Source: an uncultured bacterium (GTDB lineage Bacteria > Bacteroidota > Bacteroidia > Bacteroidales > JACABE01). Taken from it: a DNA stretch of 9,937 bases. The notes below the pieces were generated by a model, which did no database searches, had not been told where the DNA came from, and saw only the letters and a program-made list of their open reading frames with translations. Of this stretch, positions 1 through 6,320 are shown in pieces. The number at the start of each line of letters is the position of its first letter. Positions within the stretch are counted from its first letter, which is position 1. The DNA lies in NCBI GenBank assembly GCA_903911455.1, contig CAIWDQ010000080.1, forward strand, positions 1-9,937, read 5' to 3'. Position numbers and translations under genes: made by a program.

Positions 1-199
1 AAAACTCATTTGTGATTGTTTTTGTATTTTCATACTGTAAAGATAGTAATTATTAGCGAATTGACAATAAAAAATAACAATTATTTTACTAACATCCAAT
101 TGTTTATATCTTTTTTATCCTTGCAAAGGTTTCATAATATTTATTTTTATTCAAAAAATTGTAATAAAAAGAAAATATATAGCTTTTATTTTTAATGAT

Positions 200-2314
200 T
201 TATAGTTTAATAATAAATTGGATCTTAATATTTGATTTCGTATCACCTTGTATCATATCTAAAGCTGTCCCAATACTCGTTTGCCCCGAATAAAAGGTGA
301 CGGCATATTTAATCCACGAATCAATGTTCTTATTAATCTTATATTTAATCAACATACAAAACCTATTGCCTTTGTAATAATAAGAAGGTATTGAGAAACC
401 ATACAACACATCACTCTCGTACGAATAAATTCTTTCGTAATAAGAATAAGTGTCAAAAATAGCATATCTTACCGATATAACCAAAGGAATTTTAATAAAA
501 TGATACGAAATATCCTCACACAAAAGAAAACCATTATGATTATACAATTCGCCGGCTTTATAATTAACAATCTCAACTTGATTTTTCAGACTGATATTGG
601 AATGTACAATATAAGTGATATTCAATTTATATGTATTATGAGAAGTATTATCAGTATAATTGCTAATAGTAGCTTCAGAACTGTTGATTGTAGCATTCTT
701 TACTTTATATAAAAAATAAATATTGGTTTTTGAAGATGGAATGTAAGTTGCTTTAACCAAATATTCAGTACCATTAGACGGCTGATCAACCCTGTACTTT
801 AACCAGGGGAACTTATAATAATCACAATAAGCAGAGATAGTTATTTTGGAAGTAATGTTAGTATTGACACCTAAGTAAATACCTTTTTCATTCGCATTCA
901 GACTACTCTCACCAAACGCATTACTCTTTAAATTTTGATAATCCTTTTGATAATCCCGGTAGATACAACTAAAAGAAAGGAGGTTATCAAGATTAGCCTG
1001 CAATCCCGACAAATAAGCATAATGTCCATTCGTACTAATGGCAGCTTCACCAAAAAAAGTGATTCCCGTAAGGTGATATGTATAATCAATACCCATGTTA
1101 GCATTGGCTTTGCCCATAAACTCAAACTGATTGTATGGTAAAATAGTCCTGTTGATATCAGCACTGTATTGAATACTATATGCAGTAGTGCCTATCCTTA
1201 AATTCTTATTTTTATAATTAATATGATAACCATACATCAATTCGTTGATGGCATTTTTATCTGCAATTTCACCGGGAGTTCTATGATAGCCAGTCTGCTG
1301 AAGCGAACTAACATACAAGGCTTCCTGAGTTAAAGTATCGGTAGCAGTTATATTGGCATCAATCTTTTTAGTGGAGAAGAACAAAGAAACATCAATATGT
1401 TGAATACTTAAAGTTGTGGCAACGCCCCTCATAAATGAACCTGCATTAGTAGACGAATTGGGAGAAATAGAATTAGTATTTCTCCTGATATTAGCAGCAT
1501 CAGGAGTTTTACCAAAAGAAATACCTGTATTTAGAGTTAAGCCCTGTCCGAACTGTAATTTATAATCTCCTATAATTAGTGACTTTATAATGCCGAAGTT
1601 TTTAATTTCGAAATAAGCAGAATAAAAGTCGAAACCATTCTTCTGACTTCCTTTAAAAAACTCCTCCCCTGCATCTTTACTTGCTGTAACACCCAATTTT
1701 ATTTTATCGCTATAAGCGAAAGAATATTTCATAAGAAGCTTAGGACTACTACCAAGATACCTCTGATTAGGACTTTTAGCTAAAACAGAATCTGCAATAG
1801 GACTATAACCTAGTTGCATTTCAGGGACATCTTCATATCTTAGTAAAAGTTTTTGTCGGCCATATTTTAGGATATCAGTAACTTTATATGAGGTTTTAGT
1901 CTTAATATCTTCAACAACAATAAAAGGTAATATCTTAAAAATGATATCATAATTAAAACCATCAATGGTCATCAATTCATAAACAGTTTTAAGCTGTCCG
2001 AAGTTGGCAATATAATTAATAAGATTCTCAATCTGATTATTATTCAGCAAAGTCAACTTATGAAGTTCATCAGAAGAAGCAGTATTAATATTAATAGGAT
2101 TCTCTTTAAAATGCTGTAAGGATTCAATTAGTTCTGAATAATCTAAATCAGCATCGGTACTTTCGGCAATGGTTTCTATCTTCTCTTCATTAATATTAAT
2201 ATCAACATCATTATTAATAATAGGCACCTTAGGGATTTGAGCCATTGTATTAGAAGTACAGACGAAAGTGAGTAAACATATTATAGAGAATTTAACACAG
2301 ATATTTATATTCAA
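200..2314 (-). CDS. Outer-membrane barrel protein with N-terminal ComEA-type helix-hairpin-helix domain
   Basis: This 704-residue protein has a signal peptide (hydrophobic stretch about residues 8-19, likely cleavage after TMA at residue 25), so it is exported. An acidic linker is followed at about residues 72-135 by a ComEA-like helix-hairpin-helix region: it opens with NPININTASSDEL and later has the YELMTIDGF turn. The first hairpin lacks the usual glycines (LTLLNNN instead of LPGIG). The remaining 560 or so residues are rich in alternating aromatic/polar strands, as in an outer-membrane beta barrel. Proteins with this layout are common in Bacteroidota and are annotated only by the helix-hairpin-helix domain, which binds DNA in ComEA; a role in DNA binding or uptake here is inference. 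It is the last gene of the purE operon, 7 nt after its neighbour. The start is TTG at 2314; no in-frame ATG occurs before residue 24, inside the signal peptide. Gene identity is solid, function is not known. Confidence 0.85.
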   Translation of the reverse strand: MNINICVKFSIICLLTFVCTSNTMAQIPKVPIINNDVDININEEKIETIAESTDADLDYSELIESLQHFKENPININTASSDELHKLTLLNNNQIENLINYIANFGQLKTVYELMTIDGFNYDIIFKILPFIVVEDIKTKTSYKVTDILKYGRQKLLLRYEDVPEMQLGYSPIADSVLAKSPNQRYLGSSPKLLMKYSFAYSDKIKLGVTASKDAGEEFFKGSQKNGFDFYSAYFEIKNFGIIKSLIIGDYKLQFGQGLTLNTGISFGKTPDAANIRRNTNSISPNSSTNAGSFMRGVATTLSIQHIDVSLFFSTKKIDANITATDTLTQEALYVSSLQQTGYHRTPGEIADKNAINELMYGYHINYKNKNLRIGTTAYSIQYSADINRTILPYNQFEFMGKANANMGIDYTYHLTGITFFGEAAISTNGHYAYLSGLQANLDNLLSFSCIYRDYQKDYQNLKSNAFGESSLNANEKGIYLGVNTNITSKITISAYCDYYKFPWLKYRVDQPSNGTEYLVKATYIPSSKTNIYFLYKVKNATINSSEATISNYTDNTSHNTYKLNITYIVHSNISLKNQVEIVNYKAGELYNHNGFLLCEDISYHFIKIPLVISVRYAIFDTYSYYERIYSYESDVLYGFSIPSYYYKGNRFCMLIKYKINKNIDSWIKYAVTFYSGQTSIGTALDMIQGDTKSNIKIQFIIKL

Positions 2315-2325
2315 AATAATATCAT
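2312..2325 (-). promoter_or_regulatory. ATG mini-frame overlapping the TTG start of the 704-aa gene
   Basis: On the minus strand an ATG at 2325-2323 overlaps the TGA stop of the upstream gene (ATGA), a usual translational-coupling arrangement. Its frame stops after four codons at a TGA that overlaps the TTG start of the long gene (TTGA). Adding one T to the TTTT run would put the ATG in frame and give a normal signal peptide beginning MILFLNIN. So this is either termination-reinitiation coupling, a one-base loss, or a sequencing error. Confidence 0.45.
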
Positions 2326-3143
2326 TTACCGAAATTATATATCATCGAAAATTGAGGAGAATACCCAAGGGTTTGGTGTATAGATGAAGAGAAATCAAAG
2401 GTGCATGTGCCATAGTTAAAACCAAAACCAAAAGTATTAATAAGGGGATTGGTCGCAATACCTGTGCGAACATAAACATCCTTAATAATCATATATTCAA
2501 GACCTACTTTAAAAACAGCATCGTAATACATATTCTTTTCTGTTTCTAAAGTAAGAATAATTTTATTACTTATAATATAACATAAACCTAATCGTAAAAC
2601 TGAGGGAATCGTTTCGTTATTATAATGAGTTAATAAAGCGTTTATTGGATTGAAAGCATGAGCACCAATTGTTATTTTATCAGAAACAACTGCCATAATG
2701 CCGGCTTCGAAAGTAATATTACTTTTATGACCGTAGTTATCACCAATTGAAGTCCCTAAATAATCTAATTGAATGCCTGCAGAGAACTTTCTGCCAAATG
2801 ACTTAGAATAAGCCAGCCCTATTTTCTGCTCATTGTAAAGATTATAACCGAAATAAGAACAATTGAAACCAAATACTCCTGTAGAGGTAGGAATTATTAA
2901 TGAAATGCATTTTAAACTTAACTCCTTTAAAAGATAACGATCTTCATAATAAAAGCCGGCAGCAAATGATTTGTAATATGCAATGCCGGCCTGATTATTA
3001 TTTACTGCCCAAAAATCGGATAAACTAACAGTTGTCCCTCCCATTGCAGACGAGCGTCCTCCAATAGTGTTAATCTCGTTGCCAGCAATTAAAACTGAAT
3101 TGTATAGAAGAGCAACTATTATTAATATTTTAATTATCCTCAA
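2322..3143 (-). CDS. Outer-membrane beta-barrel protein, PorV/PorQ-like (tentative)
   Basis: This 273-residue protein has a signal peptide (residues 1 to about 20, ending LIAG) and then the motif NTIGGRSSAMGGT. A GGR..AMGG motif right after the signal peptide is seen in the PorV/PorQ and FadL-like outer-membrane barrel families of Bacteroidota. The rest is short amphipathic strands with frequent aromatic residues, ending NFGK. It lies 11 nt after purE and 7 nt before the helix-hairpin-helix/barrel gene, so the two barrel proteins are probably made together. The start is TTG at 3143: the frame is closed by a stop 21 nt upstream with no ATG between, and the first in-frame ATG is inside the AMGG motif, too late for a signal peptide. 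PorV-like assignment rests on motif and size only. No type IX secretion partner is visible here, so a secretion role should not be assumed. Confidence 0.75.
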   Translation of the reverse strand: MRIIKILIIVALLYNSVLIAGNEINTIGGRSSAMGGTTVSLSDFWAVNNNQAGIAYYKSFAAGFYYEDRYLLKELSLKCISLIIPTSTGVFGFNCSYFGYNLYNEQKIGLAYSKSFGRKFSAGIQLDYLGTSIGDNYGHKSNITFEAGIMAVVSDKITIGAHAFNPINALLTHYNNETIPSVLRLGLCYIISNKIILTLETEKNMYYDAVFKVGLEYMIIKDVYVRTGIATNPLINTFGFGFNYGTCTFDFSSSIHQTLGYSPQFSMIYNFGK

Positions 3144-3148
3144 TTCAT
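3141..3148 (-). promoter_or_regulatory. ATG mini-frame overlapping the TTG start of the 273-aa gene
   Basis: Minus strand reads ATGAATTGAGG: an ATG at 3148-3146 opens a two-codon frame ending in TGA, and that TGA overlaps the TTG start of the barrel gene as TTGA. Inserting a single A (ATGAAATTG) would give a textbook signal-peptide start, MKLRIIKI. This is the same architecture as at 2312-2325. It may be reinitiation coupling, a real one-base loss, or an assembly error. Confidence 0.45.
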
Positions 3149-3154
3149 GGCGTA

Positions 3155-3658
3155 TTAAACTTTAAATTCGTATTTAATTTTTGATAATTCTTCGTTAGCT
3201 TTAGTAATTTTATTCTTCAAAGAAGCTTTGAAATTAACCATCTTTTTCATCATCTCCTCATCACTAACTGCAAGAATCTGAAGAGCTAATATAGCTGCAT
3301 TTTGTGCACCATTTAATGCTACAGTAGCAACAGGAATTCCCGGAGGCATTTGAAGAATAGCAAAGATAGAATCTAAACCTTCTAAAGAAGATTTTATTGG
3401 AACGCCAATTACAGGTAATGGAGTAATTGCAGCAATAACACCAGGAAGATGAGCAGCCATCCCAGCAGCAGCAATAATTACTTTTACTCCTCTTGAATGT
3501 GCCTTTTCAGCAAATTCAATTACTTGTTCAGGAGTTCTATGAGCAGAAAGGGCATTCATTTCGAATGGTATCTGCATATCGTTTAAAAATTTTGCAGCTG
3601 CCTCCATCACCGGTAGATCAGAAGTGCTGCCCATGATAATACTTACTTTAGGTTGCAT
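3155..3658 (-). CDS. purE: N5-carboxyaminoimidazole ribonucleotide mutase
   Basis: PurE converts N5-CAIR to CAIR in the cytoplasm, a step of de novo purine synthesis following PurK. The 167-residue protein has the class I hallmarks: the nucleotide-binding loop MGSTSDLPVM (residues 9-18), the SAHRTP motif with the catalytic histidine (His40), AAAGMAAHLPG (63-73) and GLDSIFAILQMPPGIPVATV (from residue 94). Length is normal for bacterial PurE. I chose the ATG at 3658 because the protein then begins MQPKVSIIMGS as in the family; the upstream GTG (3688) and ATG (3685) would add a tail of about ten residues with no family match. The sequence before the chosen ATG is AT-rich without a Shine-Dalgarno, usual in this phylum. 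It is the first gene of a three-gene operon behind a strong promoter at 3719-3750, with a leader of roughly 50 nt. No purK is present in the window. Confidence 0.97.
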   Translation of the reverse strand: MQPKVSIIMGSTSDLPVMEAAAKFLNDMQIPFEMNALSAHRTPEQVIEFAEKAHSRGVKVIIAAAGMAAHLPGVIAAITPLPVIGVPIKSSLEGLDSIFAILQMPPGIPVATVALNGAQNAAILALQILAVSDEEMMKKMVNFKASLKNKITKANEELSKIKYEFKV

Positions 3659-3718
3659 AATATAATTATTTAGATATAAGGGCATCACAATATTTGGTCA
3701 GCCCAATTAGTAATAGGA

Positions 3719-3750
3719 CAAAAGTATATTAAATTATTACTTCAAACAAA
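3719..3750 (-). promoter_or_regulatory. Bacteroidota-type promoter of the purE operon
   Basis: Read on the minus strand, TTTG (3750-3747) is followed after exactly 20 nt by TACTTTTG (3726-3719). Both match the Bacteroidota housekeeping consensus TTTG, 19-21 nt, TAnnTTTG without mismatch. The transcription start should fall near 3712, giving a leader of about 50 nt before the purE ATG at 3658. This is the only good promoter found for the operon. Confidence 0.75.
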
Positions 3751-3773
3751 TTTATTATTGTTTATTTTTCTAT

Positions 3774-6146
3774 TTAAAAATTAACTTTAAAACTCAATAT
3801 TGGTAATAACAACAAATCATAAGTGTACTTAATATTACCTGTATAAGGCTCATATTTCATTTTAATAATATTCTTCTGGTTGGTAAGATTATTTAAATCT
3901 AATGAAACTAACCATGAATATTTCTTATAATTACTTTTAAATTTAATTCCAAAATCAACATTATAAACATCAGAAGTTATTAAAGTATAGTTCTGATCAG
4001 CATAATACACTGCATGCCCTAATGAATTTGATGTAGAAAGGTCAATACCTTTATAACGCATCCCTCCTCTATATATGAATCTAGCATTAATGCCAAGTGT
4101 TTTGTTTTTCTTTATACCAAGAGCCCATTCTTTTCCTGCTAAAGCATTAAAAATATAATTGCCATTAAAAGTAGTATTATAAGTTTTGCCATCGTGAGTC
4201 ATATAACGTGAGTCATATAACGAGCCTGTTATCATAAAATAATAAGCATTTGTAAAATATCTTTCAAAAGTAATATCAAGTCCCATATTCCTGCCTTTCC
4301 CATTGTTGTTTAAAGGGATAGTAATAAAACCATAGCGAAGATTTATTACAGAAAACTGATCATTGTCACCCATTCCTGAAGGGATATTAAATAAATATTG
4401 ATAATAAGCTTCCACTTTAAAATGAAGATTCTCAGTAAAAGAATAATCATAACCAATTACAGCATGTAAAGCTTTTGAAAGTTTAAGCTCTTTATTTGGT
4501 TGACTAAGCGAATCATTTCCTTGTGGGATATTTGTCATGTAAATAGAAATAGGTTCCATCCGTGAATGAATACCTGCGCCTGCACTTATAGATTGCTTAC
4601 TATCAATCTGCCAAATCATACCCAAACGAGGTTCTATTGACTGATCATTATTTAAATAGAAATGAAGAAAATGTAAACCTGAATTCATTGTAAGTTTATC
4701 GTTAATACGATACTTCCATTCAATAAAGCTTTGCATTACATAAGTAGAACCACTATTATCAAATATCTTTTCATTTTGTTTGGTTTCGAAATTAAAACCT
4801 GCAGAATATATCTTAAAGAAGTTATTACTAAATATAAAACCACCTCTTATAGTATGTTTTGAATTGAATTTGTGATTAACAGTAAATGAAGCACGAATAT
4901 TTCTGTATTTGATATCTTCATTATAGATATTATGGTCATTGAATTTAAAATCCATTGTATCATTCGTCATCTTATTGTCTTCACCCATAATTGCTAGTGA
5001 AGTTTTGAAAGATGTTTTTTTATTATCTAATAAATAATGATTAGTGATGCCTGCAATCCATACATTTCCCTGATCAAATTCCTCAAGTCTCTGCGATTTA
5101 TCTAATAATGTTAAAGAATCTGCTGTTGCTTTAGTGCCCGAACTGCTTGCTCCATAAACACCAAATATAGTAAAATGTCCGAAGTTTGTAGAAGGTAAAC
5201 TTAAGTTACAAACAAAGTCCTGGAATTTAGGAGTTATATTTTCATTTGATACTTTAATACCCATATTATCAAGCATAGCAAAAGTAGAATACCGGTAATT
5301 CATCAGAAATGATGACTCACGTTGTTTACTTATCGGTCCTTCAATAGATATTTCAGTCCCCACAACACTTATTCCAACAGAAGATTGATAGAATTCATCA
5401 CTTCCTTTTCTAAGGTTTAGATCAAAAACACCTGAGAGGGCATTGCCATATTCGCCAGGGAATGCACTAGTAAAGAAATCAGAATTAGAAATCACATTTG
5501 AACTTAAGATACATACACCACCTCCTGTAGCACCTTCATCTTCTCTAAAATGATTCGGATTAGGGATTTCAATACCTTCAATTCTCCATAACAAACCTCT
5601 TGGAGAATTACCTCTTACTACTATTTCATTATTATCATTAGATGTTGCTGCTACTCCTGCATAAGCCTGTGCCATCCGTGAAGGATCAGTAATTCCACCA
5701 GCAAAACGCTGAGCTTCTTCTATACTAAAAGTTCTGGCACTGATACTTGCCATAGAGTTTATTGCTTTGTCTTTATCAATGTCGGCAACAATAGTTACTC
5801 CTTTAAGATTCTCGTACTTTTCTTTTAATTGTACAGTAAGCATTATATCTTCTTCAGAGGTAACTAACACATTATGTAATACCTTATCCTCATAACCCAT
5901 ATAGCTTATTTTAATATTTTGTCGGCCAACAGGCACTTCATTTATTTTAAAATAACCTGAAGAATCAGTTATTGAAGCAAGAAATTTTAATGAATCTATA
6001 ATTACAATTGATGCACCCCAAAGTGGCGACTTCGAATCTTTATCAATAACTCTTCCTTTTACTGTTTGAAAAGCTTCTTCATTTTCCTGTGAATAGACAT
6101 AGGTACAAGAACATATAAATATAAAAAACAGTATAGTTAGTCTCAT
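3774..6146 (-). CDS. TonB-dependent outer-membrane receptor with carboxypeptidase-regulatory-like domain
   Basis: This 790-residue receptor should import a substrate across the outer membrane using TonB energy. It has a signal peptide (residues 1-19, cleavage at VYS/Q). A carboxypeptidase-D-regulatory-like beta-sandwich follows at about 28-108 (VKGRVIDKDSKSPLWGAS, later GYFKINEVPVGRQNI). The plug is at about 135-247 (RTFSIEEAQRFAGG, VVRGNSPRGLLWRIEG, FPGEYGNALSGVFDLNL), and a barrel runs to the C-terminal phenylalanine of KVNF, the usual outer-membrane insertion signal. The start is ATG at 6146, about 40 nt after its predicted transcription start. There is no SusD-type lipoprotein gene beside it, so it is a stand-alone receptor; the substrate cannot be read from sequence. 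It is transcribed away from the DUF748 gene and ends just before the purE promoter, without a convincing terminator. No frameshift is seen. Confidence 0.95.
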   Translation of the reverse strand: MRLTILFFIFICSCTYVYSQENEEAFQTVKGRVIDKDSKSPLWGASIVIIDSLKFLASITDSSGYFKINEVPVGRQNIKISYMGYEDKVLHNVLVTSEEDIMLTVQLKEKYENLKGVTIVADIDKDKAINSMASISARTFSIEEAQRFAGGITDPSRMAQAYAGVAATSNDNNEIVVRGNSPRGLLWRIEGIEIPNPNHFREDEGATGGGVCILSSNVISNSDFFTSAFPGEYGNALSGVFDLNLRKGSDEFYQSSVGISVVGTEISIEGPISKQRESSFLMNYRYSTFAMLDNMGIKVSNENITPKFQDFVCNLSLPSTNFGHFTIFGVYGASSSGTKATADSLTLLDKSQRLEEFDQGNVWIAGITNHYLLDNKKTSFKTSLAIMGEDNKMTNDTMDFKFNDHNIYNEDIKYRNIRASFTVNHKFNSKHTIRGGFIFSNNFFKIYSAGFNFETKQNEKIFDNSGSTYVMQSFIEWKYRINDKLTMNSGLHFLHFYLNNDQSIEPRLGMIWQIDSKQSISAGAGIHSRMEPISIYMTNIPQGNDSLSQPNKELKLSKALHAVIGYDYSFTENLHFKVEAYYQYLFNIPSGMGDNDQFSVINLRYGFITIPLNNNGKGRNMGLDITFERYFTNAYYFMITGSLYDSRYMTHDGKTYNTTFNGNYIFNALAGKEWALGIKKNKTLGINARFIYRGGMRYKGIDLSTSNSLGHAVYYADQNYTLITSDVYNVDFGIKFKSNYKKYSWLVSLDLNNLTNQKNIIKMKYEPYTGNIKYTYDLLLLPILSFKVNF

Positions 6147-6193
6147 GTTGTATTAGCTTATGATTTACTTTATAACGTTGCTTAAAAGAACAA

Positions 6194-6226
6194 CAAATTT
6201 ACAATAAGTTTTCAATATTTGAGAAA
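6194..6226 (-). promoter_or_regulatory. Predicted promoter of the TonB-dependent receptor gene
   Basis: Minus strand TAAATTTG (6201-6194) is a full match to the Bacteroidota -7 element TAnnTTTG. About 21 nt upstream lies TTTC (6226-6223), a three-of-four match to the -33 TTTG. The start of transcription would be near 6187, about 40 nt before the ATG at 6146. The -33 part is weak. Confidence 0.55.
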
Positions 6227-6249
6227 ATCTTAAATATTATTTATAATTA

Positions 6250-6282
6250 TTTAAGTCAAAATGAAATTATTCTTTACTTTTG
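6250..6282 (+). promoter_or_regulatory. Predicted promoter of the DUF748 gene; decides its start codon
   Basis: TACTTTTG at 6275-6282 is a full match to TAnnTTTG and identical to the purE -7 element. TTTA at 6250-6253, 21 nt upstream, is a three-of-four match to the -33 element. Transcription would begin near 6289, downstream of the ATG at 6261. That ATG therefore cannot serve this transcript, and the ATG at 6321 becomes the start, with a leader of about 30 nt. Confidence 0.55.
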
Positions 6283-6320
6283 TAACAATTATCTTCATAA
6301 AAATTAATATAAATAAGCTC

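Noticed and set aside
1..33. Possible start of a minus-strand gene running off the left edge (ATG at 33-31, with TATCTTTA at 45-38 resembling a -7 element)
   Set aside because: Only 11 codons are visible and the promoter match is imperfect and too close to the ATG; too little to call a gene.
928..1164. Small open frames on either strand inside the 704-aa gene, and similar ones inside the DUF748 gene (6570-6794, 7685-7999)
   Set aside because: They overlap well-supported genes in other frames and have no start signals or recognisable product.
3744..3763. Inverted repeat AAACAA / TTGTTT after the receptor stop as a terminator
   Set aside because: Six AT-dominated pairs with an 8-nt loop are too weak, and the left arm overlaps the -33 element of the purE promoter.
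6174..6181. AACGTTGC upstream of the receptor gene, matching the core of the 21-nt array
   Set aside because: A single 8-mer is expected by chance in a window of this size and it has no periodic neighbours.
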